DNA from: Blastomyces gilchristii SLH14081
Lineage: Eukaryota; Ascomycota; Eurotiomycetes; Onygenales; Ajellomycetaceae
DNA length: 64,000 nucleotides
Assembly (NCBI RefSeq): GCF_000003855.2
Contig: NW_003101673.1
Coordinates: forward strand, 1,717,746-1,781,745
Direction of reading: 5' to 3'
The position numbers and the translations under genes were made by a program. This document shows positions 23,867 through 35,050 of this stretch, piece by piece (the stretch's first letter is position 1; each line of letters begins with the position of its first letter). Below the pieces are notes generated by a model, which saw only the letters and a program-made list of their open reading frames with translations, was not told the DNA's origin and did no database searches.

Positions 23867-23884
23867 GTCACGCCCACGTGACCA
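23867..23884. other. Perfect short inverted repeat inside Gypsy-1
   Basis: GGTCACG..CGTGACC with a 4-base loop, 20 bases inside the 3' LTR in an unmutated patch. Role unknown. Confidence 0.7.
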
Positions 23885-24379
23885 TGTCGTACGCCCTAGC
23901 TTCATGCGGATTAGCTCGCCACTAGCGTTTCACAATTGTGTGGCCTATCCCTGATTTGGCTAGCATTCTGCATACACTCTTACAAAGAAACTTTTACTAT
24001 ATTATATCACTCATTCACTAACTTTTTTCATTCTTCAATCATCTTCTTCATTATCATCATCATTAAACATCACTATCTCATTCAAGATTTCTATTTCTTC
24101 TTCTATTCAACTCTTTCCATCTGTTCATCTATTACATTATACATGTTTCTGGCAATGACTCTCTGTTCTCATTACAAGTATTATCATAGTGCTCATATCA
24201 GGCAGTTCATTAGCAGTAAGTGTAACATGTTATGAAATGTACATGGCCAGGACTTGTTTATCTTCTAATGATTGTCAGAACATACTATTATGAATAGCAT
24301 ATCTTCTTTCTCTTCTTATATGCCTCTGACTATTTTCTTCTCAGCGGGTTTCTGATCATGTTTTCTAGCACAATTTTGC

Positions 24380-25830
24380 ATGAACACAGATGCTGATATG
24401 TTTATTTTTATTCATATAGAATCTTCACATGTTGACAGATCTGTGTTCATCAATGATAGTGAACTCAATATTGAATTATTAATTAAGAACTTGAAGAATG
24501 TGATAATGAAGAAATTACTTATATTATATGTGACTGAGTCTTCTGTGTTTCTCTCTACTTCTTCTGCTACTACCTCTCAATCTTCTACATCTGCCTCTGT
24601 GTCTGATTCTCTCACTTCTGCTATCTCTGTTTCTGTGATTCTCACTTCTGCTACTTCTGATTTTACTGTCTCTGCTTTCATTACCAGCTCTCTCTGTTTC
24701 AAGAAGATATTGTATAGACTTAATGAATTATATCTCTCAGCATATATACTTCTATTCTTCTTACTGACTCTCAGAATAATTTATTGTATAAAGACTGTGT
24801 ATAATATAACTATCTGAAGCTCAGTCATGAATGCTGATTATTATATTCATTTTAAATATTTATAATAAGATAATTATTCATTCATATCAGAGAATCATTT
24901 CTCTTCTTAACAGTGTTAAGATTATAAGTCTTTTTCTTTTTCATCTTTTCTTTCTAACACTGATTTTTCTGTTCTTAGAGAAAATTGTTATAGATTTTAC
25001 TGTGTACAAAGTCATAGTATTCACAGATACTAAGAAGCTTTTCACAACTGTAAAGTTCAATATTATAGAGATATCTGCTTTAATGAATTTCTTTGAAATA
25101 ATAGATCTGTATCAGTCTATTCTCTGATATCTATTATTTAACTTTATAATACAGATGAAAGATATTCATGTTTTTGAGAACAGAAATACAGATATCATAC
25201 TCTTTTATACTTACAGATGTGAGACTTGTATATCTGATCTGAGATGTTATTATAAGAATGAGCTGTTCACATACTATGTTCTGCTTTCTGCATTTCTCTA
25301 TATCTCTCTCTCTCTTTCTGAGAAGTCTCATACATGTTGTAATTATATGTATAACTCTAAGATCAGTGAGTGTTTATTCAGTAACTATTCTTATCTCTGA
25401 GTTTGTGATTTTCATATACTAATAATGATTCTTAGTTGCTTCAGTATCAGAGACTATTCTAATTGAAGATAATAACACTGCTGAAACTATCTTCTCTCAC
25501 TTTCAAGCTTCTCTCATTGCTTTCTCTTTCTCTTCTGTGAGAAAGATTATGTATATATCAGATTGTAAGTATTTAACTCTGAGTGACTCTTACTATTATT
25601 TATTCAGTTCTGCATCTTCTTCTTCTTCTATTTCTTCTATTTTCACTCTTTCTATTCTGGCTTCTGATTCTGCAGGTTTTATACTCTTCTTCAATTTCTT
25701 TACATGTACACATGTGTATTTCTATATTGATATTTCAGTCAATCTTGTGATAAATGACATTAATATTATACACAGAGTGATAGAGAAATCAGAGATATGT
25801 ACAGTATTATTATAAGAGCAGCTTACAGCT
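24380..25830 (+). pseudogene. Opposite-strand coding remnant in Gypsy-1, unknown product
   Basis: Between the pol remains and the 3' LTR of Gypsy-1 the longest protein-like frames run on the plus strand, antisense to gag-pol. Pieces are at 24380-24817 (DRSVFINDSELNIELLIKNL followed by a Ser/Thr-rich stretch), 24831-25127, 25155-25400 and 25537-25815 (another Ser-rich run, SSASSSSSISS). I do not recognise a family. Stops between pieces are TGA/TAA/TAG of the type produced by C-to-T change in Trp and Gln codons, so one longer gene may once have existed. It could be an extra gene carried by the element or chance frames in decayed DNA. Confidence 0.45.
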
Positions 25831-26479
25831 CTCAAATCTCTTGTAAATCTCAAGTTTTGAGATTTTCTTTGTTTTTAACATTTTTCAGATGACATGGTGT
25901 TAAAAATAGATTAAATGTATGATATATAAAAATGAATAAGATATATATAATAACATTTATCTTTTACAGCTGACTTTTATAATTGATAATCAATTCATTA
26001 TCTCTTTTCTTTTCTTATACTTTTTCTTTATCTGCTAGTCACTACTCTTACACAATCTCTATATAATACAGTGTTCAGTGACTAGATTCAGTAGCTTTCT
26101 TCTTTTATAATTCTGTCTTATATATTATACTGTCTCTCTTCACCTGCTCAGATCACTACAGTAAATGACTTATTGAAACTAATCTCACTCAATCTCTAAA
26201 TATTCTCAGAGATTGAGATAACTTAATCTCATATGTCTATGAATATTTCAGATAGTTCATTCTCTGTGATCTCTGTGATTGAACTGATATAAACAGTTGA
26301 ATTTAACTCTGAATTTCTTTTTCTTCTGTAATCTGACTCATGTGCAAGTCTGTTACTCTGAGATCACTCTTTACTATATTATATCTGCTATCTGCAGTAT
26401 GTTATTATATAACTAACTACAGTCTCATTACTTATTAAAGTGTGATATTTATCTGATTTCTTCATTTCTTCTCATTCTT

Positions 26480-29400
26480 TTCTTATAATTGTGAAAAGAT
26501 TGAAATAAGTGAGATCATCTGATTTATAAGTGTCTATGATTTCTCTTACTTTGTAAGACTTTTCAATTATAAGTCTCTTCTTTTTCAATGCTGATGATAG
26601 TGCTGTAGATGATTATAATTCACTCAGATCTTACATTTTTACTTTCATAAGTTATGAATCATTGATTAAGTTATGTAAGATCTGTCTCTCTGATTCTTTC
26701 AATACATATGTTCTCAGAGAATGTGATTTGAGTATTTTATATGACTTAAATTATCTAGATTGAAACTTCTCAGAACTCTCATTATGTATAAGAACTTATG
26801 TTCTTATCTTGAGACTCAATTTCTTAACTAGTGAGTCTTGTATTCTTTTTGATTGAATTGCTTGATTCAGAAGTAACTTGTTAGCTTTTGCATGTATGTG
26901 ACTGATCTCTTTCAATCTTGGTTCTGCATCTGCAACTGTTGCATCTGCAACTGCTGTTTCTGCTGCATTTGCAACTGCTGTTTCTGCTGCGTCTGCAACT
27001 GCTGTTCCCTCCCTCACCTTTTCCAAAGCATTCTCCGGGATGCGCGGATGCAATCCATACAACAGGTAGAATGATGAACACTTGAAGACTGCATGCTGTT
27101 GAATTCATGTGATCAATAGCACCTGCTCAAGATATTCATTTCATAGTCTCATAGACTTACTCACTAGATATTTCATCAGCATATTACTCAAGATTTCATT
27201 CAAGTGTTTCATCTTTTCATTTATCTGTGAATAATATGATGTTATTCTATAATGTCTTATCTGTAACTGGCTCATAAAATGCCTCACTACTTCTTCTACA
27301 AGGTTTGCACTGTTATCAGTTAGAATCTCACACAGCATTTCATAGTTGATATAGATCTTATTATATAGAAACTTCATTATCATCTTCTCTATTATCTCTG
27401 AAACTGCTTTTACAACTGGCCAGTCAGTAGCATAATCAATAGCAGTGATTATTCATCAATTTTCATTTGACATTCATAGTAATATGTCTATAAGATTCAT
27501 CTCTCATCATTTAAACAGTTGTATTATACACTTCATCTGATATTGTACTTTCTCACATTCTAATCCTTTCTTAGATTCTTTCATAATCTGATAATTTGAG
27601 CACTTATGAGTATACATCTGAATGTTCTCAGTCATGCTTGACCAGTATGCTCTTGATTTAAGTACACTTATAAGTTCAGAGCTTTCTAAGTGACTGAATT
27701 CCTTGTGCATGCGAGTCATCAAGTCATGTCTAAATGAAGATTCTAGATAGAAAGCTTCTGCATATTCTAGATTACAGTAAAGCACAACATTGTTTTTATT
27801 TCTCAATTTTCTCAGCTTGATGTTTGAAAGCATCTCTTCTACTACTTTTATGAGATACTTATTATTCAATATCTTGTCATTCTTCAAGTGAGAGATCATA
27901 ACATTTACTCATTCTGATTCCTTGCATTCTCTCAGCATATTTAACATGAACATTTCTTATGCCTGGTTTGCAGAACTCTCACTCATGAAATCAGATCTGT
28001 AACTGATTGTGTTCAGTATCACAGTGTTCAATTCCTTTTAGTATTTGATATAAAGATTGTACACTTGAAACTCTGAGATTCAATATACTAAGTGTTTGAA
28101 AGATTTTATCATTAATTATAGATAGACAAGGCTTTTGTGATCTGTGATCACTGTTGTTATATGCCTGTTATTAATATATCTATCTCACAATATCAGTATG
28201 TGCTTGATTGCTAGTAATTTCTTTTCATACACTGAGTAATTGAGCTCAGCATCTGATAGTTTTCTATCATTGTATATCACTGAATGCAGCTTGCTGTTCT
28301 TACTCATCTGTAGAAGAGTATCTCTGATAGCTTATTCAAATGCATCTGTCTTGATATAGAAAGATTTATCACAATCTGATTAAATAAGCATAGAGAATGT
28401 TATTACATGTTTTCTCAGTGTGAGAAAAGCCTCTTCATACACAGTATTTCAGATGATTGAATAAAACTTCTTCTTTCACAGATTTGTATTCATTTCTCTT
28501 AAGAGATCTGAGAGTGATGCAGATATTCATATGAAATTCTTGATAAATCTGCAGTAGTATGAGACTAACTTAAGAAACTATTGTATATAATATACATTTC
28601 TCAGCTGTGATTAATTTACTATAATATTCAATTTCTTTAAGATAAGATGTATACAGTCATCACTCACTACATATTCTATGAACTTCAACTCTTTCATTTC
28701 AAACACATACTTGATTGATTTAATATAGAGCTTATACTCTGTCAGAGTTGTAAGCACTTTATCAAGATACTTCAGATATTTATTATATGAGTTTGAAAAG
28801 ACTAGAATGTCATTAAGATATATAAGATATGAGATTTCATTCTATTTATAAAGAATTGTATTCATCATCATTTAAAAGATAACAGGTACATTTGTCAGAC
28901 TGAATAATATTATCAGAAATTCAAACTTCTCTCATTATATATTAAACACAGTTCACAGAACTGATAGTTTATCTATACAGATCTGTTAGTATTCTGAGAG
29001 AAGATCAATCTTTGATAGATATTAAGTGTTTTCAACTATATTCAACTGTTATTGAATTCATAACAGTGAATATTCATTCTTGATTGTAAGCTTGTTAAGT
29101 GCTTAGTAATCAATACACATCTGTCACTTCTTATCTATCTTTTTCACAAATAGAACTGAAAAGCCTTATATACTTGATAAGAATTATATAAGATCATGTT
29201 CTAGAAGATCTGTGATCTGATACTTCTATTCTTTAAGATATGTTTATGACAGAGAGTATGCATTCTGATTAACTGGTTTTGCATTCTCTGTATCAATCTC
29301 ATGTACAAATTCTTGTTTCAGTGACAATTCTGATAAAAGATCTGTTCAGAAGATCTTCTCATACTTCTTCAGAAGCTTCTTTATATACTTATTCTTCTAT

Positions 29401-29900
29401 ATATCTTTTATCTTGGTTTTCTCTGCTTCTGAGTTCTGTATGACATACAGAATGCTTTTGAATGAGGTCTTGTGAATTATTCTCTTTACTTATTAATGTG
29501 TAAGCAGATTTAATTCTTCTATATCAGAGATGTAAAATATTCTTCTCATATCAGTTAATAGAATTGTATGAACTGTTTTCTTTCTATCAGTCAACTATAT
29601 ATGACATGTACATCATTGAATCTGCAGATTGAATCTTTGAAATTAATTAAGTCTGAGAATAAGATTATATTTCATGTTCTGCAGCTCTTATACTTAAATA
29701 TAGCAAGATCATTCTCTGAAGTGCAAGAAAACTCTTACTCTTACAGATGATATCAAATATTAGTTATCAGATAATTTTATATGTCAGAGATTCTTCACTC
29801 AGTGAATCTCTTTTAATCTTCAGATTATATAATTATTAATATATTATATAGAAGCTTCTGTGTCTACTAATACTTTTGCAGTCATCTCTCAATTCTTATT
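26480..29900 (-). pseudogene. Gypsy-1 pol remnant (protease-RT-RNase H-integrase)
   Basis: Read on the minus strand through stops. Protease near 29836-29880 has VDTEAS where the catalytic DTGAS is expected. RT: LTIKNEYSLL and LSKIDLLSEY near 29000-29100, and the catalytic box YLNDILVFS at about 28794-28820, where the first Asp of the YxDD box is now Asn. RNase H/connection: LNYSVYEKKLLAI and DHKSL near 28110-28260. Integrase H2C2 finger with MHKEFSHLESSE and HKCSNYQ (27600-27720). Integrase core has TDNSANLVEE and TSYYSQINEKMKHLN (27180-27330). Downstream YGLHPRIP and a GPY-like tail follow to about 26.5 kb. Changes at active residues fit G-to-A/C-to-T mutation and mean the protein is dead. 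Confidence 0.88.
26920..27000 (-). repeat. Alanine/valine repeat in Gypsy-1 integrase tail
   Basis: Imperfect tandem units coding AVADAAET / AVANAAET (minus) lie just after YGLHPRIP, next to an unmutated GC-richer patch at 27006-27058. Looks like an in-frame expansion in the integrase C-terminal region. Confidence 0.7.
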
Positions 29901-29999
29901 CAAGTGCTCTCTATACATTAACATTTCAGGTCTTAAGATATTGAGATGAGTATTCACTTCATCATTCTCACTTACATCTCATTTGAGAGTCTGCTTCTT

Positions 30000-31300
30000 C
30001 TTTGCATTTGCAGAATTCAGAGAATCATCTAACACAGACATCTCTTTCACTTTAAAGACTTTTTATAGAATATCAGTGAGTGTCTCTGAGCTCACTGATT
30101 CTGCTAGTTTTTTAACTCTCTTGCTTCTCTTGACTGTGCATGCTGAGTACAATCTTTTATACTATGATTTTAACATCTGCAGTTGAAGCAAGCTCAATAC
30201 TTATAATATCAAGATTTTCACTCAGAGAATCTCTTTTTCAGAGAATTCAGTGCTTTAGTAATAGCATTCAGATCTAGATTCATTGTGTTCAGATATATAA
30301 CTTGTGTTATAGAAGTCTGATTATCTGTTCTTCACTGAGATATACTCAATTACAGTATTTTCTATTACAATTGACTCACTTGTTTCTATATAATGAGAAT
30401 GTTATATGCTTCTTTCACTGTGTCTGATTATAAGATTAAGTATTTTCATTCTGCTCTTAACTTGAGTGTAAGATTATGAATGAAAATCTATAAACAGAAA
30501 GATGTTGAAAGCTCTTCATTCAATATGAGATAGTATAAGCTAAAGTATGTAAAGTATGATGTAAGATCACTTACTTATCTACACTCAGTGAAGTGTTTAT
30601 AATACTTATCTTATATATTCACTTTCTCAAAGTTGTGTAAGATTCATTTGAAAAACTTATTTCATATTTATGAAAATGAATATTACTCTGAGTCTGTGAG
30701 ATTCATCTTTTCATCAGCTATTTATAATGACTTCACTTTTCTGTGTAGAAACACAGCAGATCTTAAGACTTGTTAAAATTCTGTTAACTATCTATCTGTG
30801 AGTTCACATTTAATCTGATAATATGATTATATCTGACTTAGTCAGCTGATTGCAGTATTATTTTTTCAGTCATTATTAAAGCTTAATAACTTCAGCAGAT
30901 CTTCTGACTTGATGTATTTCATACTCAGATTCTCATTCTGTACAGTGATCTCTGATGATATGTATACTTCTGAAGAGATTATAAATGATTATGATAAGAT
31001 CTTCAGATTCAGTGTAGTTATCTATCTGTGTAAATATTCAATCTTCTACTATAGATCTAAGATCTGATTTTCTCTATTTTTATTAATGATGATGATTGTA
31101 TCAGTGAAGCTCTTTATAGTGAATACTTAATTCACAGCAAATGCTAATTGTTATTTAACTTCTGTCTCAGCCTGTCACTGTGTATGCAAGACCTCAATCT
31201 TGTTTAGAATTCTTGTACATATACAGAGCTTTGATTCTGATTTAACTGTCTCAGCTGCTTTTCTTACTGCTTTGAGTAAATCCTCAGAAAGATTCTGTAT
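30000..31300 (-). pseudogene. Gypsy-1 gag remnant
   Basis: Read through stops on the minus strand, a gag-like helical region (LHNFEKVNI, YKHFTE, SFYTYFSLY-like, DTVKEAYNI) lies at about 30.4-30.8 kb. It is followed by a retroviral-type zinc knuckle at 30149-30190, CFNCRC*NHSIKDC, with the spacing C-x2-C-x4-H-x4-C kept apart from one stop. The protease follows about 300 bases further on. This is the expected gag-then-pol order. Confidence 0.75.
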
Positions 31301-31749
31301 ATCTTTCAGTTCAGATAGCAGAGAAGAGTGTTATTCATATCAGCTAGAGAAGATATTTATTTCAGTGATTTCTTGTTAATCATACAATATCTATTGTTAT
31401 ATTGCTATATTGTTATATGATTTCTATTATTATCACACAACTCTGATGATAACTATCTCCTTCTTTTTATCCTTCTTTTAAGTAGGGAGTGAACTTCTTT
31501 GAATCTGGTTCACTGCTTTCATTCTCTTTCTCACATCTCATCTGTTTGTGTCTCATACATGGCATTCACCTGGGTGTGGAGTTTTCCCTCAACAAGTGAA
31601 GCAGTTTCAATCAGATACTCTTTCACTCATTACTCTTTATACACTATCTTTTGAGGTGTTTCTAGGACCACACTGGCATGATAACTATAAATTGCTTCAT
31701 AGACAGAATTATCACACCCTGAAGGAGCCTGTGCTTCTCACCAGTTTTT

Positions 31750-31764
31750 AGACATGCTACCAGA
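31750..31764 (-). other. Gypsy-1 primer-binding-site candidate
   Basis: On the minus strand, TGGTAGCATGTCT lies two bases inside the 5' LTR end. TGG start suits pairing to a tRNA CCA end; the same motif (TGATAGCATGTCT) sits at the equal place in Gypsy-2. The matching tRNA was not identified. Confidence 0.65.
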
Positions 31765-31940
31765 TGTGATTCAAAGGTTGCTTAAGCCAGTGTACGATTA
31801 CAGGCGTACGCCGGCTTCTTATATATTGTAATATCGTACGCTAAATTAATTAGTGGCTGCTATGGCCCCCTTTACATTCGTACGCTAGTTCGGAAGCGGC
31901 CGCGTTATTATCCGACAGTCGTACGTTCTTCCGAACCACA
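31765..31940 (-). repeat. Gypsy-1 5' LTR (176 bp)
   Basis: Right-hand LTR, TGTGATTCAAAGG..CCGAACCACA on plus. It contains four CGTACG-type palindromes at 31805, 31835, 31879 and 31920. Less mutated than the left LTR. Confidence 0.93.
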
Positions 31941-32050
31941 TCTTTAAGATATTATAATATATTTTACAATCTGTCTTCTCTTACTTAAACATCTTCTTCT
32001 CTTTCTTTAATCTGTAACAGTACTCACGCGTCTTAATAATCTACAGAATC

Positions 32051-32440
32051 TGTAGCGTACGCCGCTACGTAGGGTCAGATATAAGGGTAAAAACTTGTCT
32101 TATTCTCTAAAAGATGGGAGATGGGTGTATGCCCTTATATATACAGTGATTGTTTTATAGAGATTAACTCTTGTAGAAGAAGCAATTGCCTATGAAGAGA
32201 AGAACAGAGGCTCTGTAGAGAAGAAGTGAATGCTCTCATAGAAGAAGTAATTACATATGAAGAAAAGAATAAAGACTCTGTAGAGAAGAAGTGAAAGCTC
32301 TCATAGAAGAAGTAATTGCATATGAAGAAAAGAACAGAGAAAGAAGATAGAAGCAGAAGCTTCAGAAAACAGCAAGAGATAAAGCAGAAGCTAGAGCTGA
32401 ATAGAGAATTGACTTGAATAGAAGGCAGAAGCACGCCACA
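32051..32440 (-). repeat. Gypsy-2 3' LTR (390 bp)
   Basis: TGTAGCGTACGC..GCACGCCACA. Same length as the right LTR and about 90-95 % alike by eye. The first 17 bases form a near-perfect hairpin (GTAGCG..CGCTAC). Internal tandem units of about 65 bp (TCTGTAGAGAAGAAGTG..) repeat two to three times. Confidence 0.92.
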
Positions 32441-32865
32441 GTCTCTCTATTCAAAAGAATGTGTCTGTGAAGAAGAAAAAATGATGTTAAAAAAAGATGA
32501 CAGATATTACAGATACTAGGCTCAAAGAGGCAGATATTATTCAGAAGTGCTAGTCTGTTTACATATACTGCAGATATTATAGAAAAGAGAAGACTGAGTG
32601 ATAGAATTGCTTATTCATACAAAGAGTAATTAGATGTAAGAATTGTTTATCTCTACAAAGAATGAAAGATGTAAGAATGACTTAAAAAGAAATAATAAGA
32701 AAGAGACAGAAGTTCTTTAATCTAAAAACAGCTGTAAGAAAAGAAAGAAATTATAAAGAAATCACAAAAAGCTTAAATGAGAAAGAGTTCTTTGATAAGA
32801 TACATGAGAGTGAAAGTTTCATTGTGATAAGAGAAAGATTCTGTGAGTGATAGAGATTAGTGTAG

Positions 32866-34905
32866 ATGAATAATTGTATTAATATATATATCACAATCAC
32901 TTTCTTCTTATTCTTCTCTTATTTCTCACACATCTTGCTAAAATTTAACATAGCAGAATTAGCAAAAATCACAACATATAGAAGATTAGATCATGAAAAT
33001 AATGAGTCTCAAGAAGAAGTCAACAGCCGTGAAGACAGGCGCAGTGAGCATGATGAAAAAGGCCTTGACCTTAGAGAAATTATTTCAGTTGTTAAGTCAG
33101 GAGAAGTGTGATGCTCTTCTTCATATAAGTGATAGAGAAGAGAAGACAGGCAAGAAGATTAGTGAAGAGAAGATAGATGAGAATGAGATGAAAGAAAATA
33201 ATAAAGATAAAGAATTAGAATTTCAGACAAATGAGCTTCTGACACTATCAACTTATCTTTTCATATACAAAGTGATCAAAGACTAAGATAAGAGAAAGAC
33301 AGTGACATTTCATTATTGCTCAGCTAGGCTGCATGATACTGCTGCAGAAGAGTTAACAGATGAATCATATAATAGAAGCTTGAAGAGTCAAGAAGAATCT
33401 AAGACTGTGATACAAAAGCTTATAACACTGTTTACTCATTTGAAAAAGTCATAACTGTTCACATGCTGGTTTTCAGAAGAAGATATCAAGATGAATGAGA
33501 GAAGAGAGAGTCAGAAGACTGCTGCAGAAGCAGCTGATGATAAAGAGCTGTAAGTAGAATCAAAAGTGAGAGCTGAACAGACAGATACAGATGCTGAAGA
33601 ACTGTGACTGATGAAAGAGAATAAGAAGCACTGAAGAGCTAGTCAGAAGTAGTATGAGACTCTGAGTAACAATATTTTAAGAAAGTTGAGATAGAAGAAG
33701 AATATCAAGAGTGATCAGATGCCTTGATCATATAATACAGCACATATAAAATGTCTGTATTATAATGACAAGACTGACTTACACTTCTGACAGAATGATA
33801 AGCTCACTCATCTGAGCATGTCAATCATGCAGAACCTGACTGTGAAGAGGCTTGCAGATACTGTCTCAATCATTGAAAGACTTACAGAATATAGTGAGAA
33901 GATGTCATTTATCAATTATGAATTTTTTGTTTTACTCAGTCAGTGATTAATTAAAGATTTGAGATAGTTATCTATCAAGTAAAAGTTGCACTGATGAATA
34001 AATAATAATAAGCTAATCACTTCACAGACTGTCAATTCTAAGAATTCTGCTAATCAGAATATCATTATTCTGCAGATTCATGAAAAAATAGCTTCTGTAT
34101 CATGTCAGTCTTATGTGAAGAATCAGAGATGATTCAAGAAATGTATGATTATTCCTGCAGATGATAAACAGACACAGTAAGAATATAACACTTACATCAA
34201 CTATCAGTGAGAAAATAAGAGATCTCACTACTCTTTAAATCACTGTAGCTGATATGAACTCAGATGAAACATAGATAACTTGCTATTTAAAGAGAGTGTA
34301 TCTGAATTTGAAAAGACTGCAGCTGAGAAGATGAATGTTGATGATATTATTAAGATTAGTGATACAGAGAAGAAGGATGATTCAACTATAGTTTCAATGA
34401 AGAGAATATCTATATCTTTCAAGTACAAGACATTGAGTCTGATTGTGCTGAAACTCTCAAAATATGTTCAAATCAGTGAGCAGAGCATCTCAACATCTGT
34501 GAAGATAAACAGTGAGATGAAGACAAGCTATTCAACCCCTGCTAAGATGATTAACAAGGCTAAGATAAGCAGTGTGTAACAGTCATCAATTCTGTCTTCT
34601 GAAGACTGTATAGTTAATTATAGAGCTCAAGATTTGAAGATACTGAGACAGCTGCCTAATCTTGATAAGTATAATCTGAACATTATTCAGACTGTGCAGA
34701 AGAAACTGAATAAGATAGCTGAGTTTATTAATGTGATTTCAGCTGCAGAGAATATCATGACTAATAATTATTTCTTTAAGTTGTTCAGTGAGGTGTGTTT
34801 CAGCAATCTTGTGAATAAGAAATTATTAGTGAATATTGTATTTTGAGATATACATCTCACTGAACAGAAGGTCAAGCTGCAGAAAGAGCTTGAAGATGAT
34901 TAATA
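32866..34905 (+). pseudogene. Opposite-strand coding remnant in Gypsy-2, unknown product
   Basis: Plus-strand frames lie between the chromodomain end and the 3' LTR, antisense to pol: 32993-33286 (SLKKKSTAVKTGAVSMMKK, then an acidic/Lys-rich stretch), 34280-34579 and 34634-34846 (LRQLPNLDKYNLNIIQTVQK). Read through stops the segment is one continuous, charged, protein-like frame. At about 34220-34280 it has HYSLNHCS and a helix DNLLFKESVSEFEKTAAEKM, somewhat like a nucleocapsid knuckle followed by a helix, but this is not diagnostic. It could be an additional element gene or the gag part of another element inserted in reverse, although I found no separate LTRs or target duplication inside. 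Confidence 0.5.
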
Positions 34906-35050
34906 AGAAGAGACAGAGTAAAATAATGAAAAGAATGAAAGATGATGATTTTCTTGTTTTCTTTGTCTTCTTATTCAATAGCTAAAATTAGATTGTAATA
35001 CATTTTCTTTCTTTCTTTCACTCTGTCTCTATTTTACTTTTCTTTCTATT
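34905..35050. repeat. Inverted repeat between the two converging coding blocks of Gypsy-2
   Basis: AGAGACAGAGTAAAAT near 34907-34925 is answered by its near complement ATTTTACT..CTCTGTCTCT at about 35020-35040. It sits exactly where the plus-strand frame and minus-strand pol meet, as a shared termination or hairpin site would. Confidence 0.5.

Larger units (their letters stand above)
23672..31940 (-). mobile_element. Gypsy-1: Ty3/gypsy LTR retrotransposon (8269 bp), inactive
   Basis: Complete by structure: two 176-bp LTRs with TG..CA ends, and a 4-bp target duplication TCTT (23668-23671 and 31941-31944). The matching empty site CTTGAAGAGACTC is seen in other hAT copies. Orientation is minus: a polypurine tract (GGTGGGGGAGGA read on minus) abuts the left LTR and a primer-site-like TGGTAGCATGTCT abuts the right LTR. 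Domain order on the minus strand is gag zinc knuckle, protease, RT, RNase H, integrase, which is the Ty3/gypsy order. All frames carry stops. About 2.5 kb between pol and the 3' LTR is not standard gypsy content. Confidence 0.93.
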
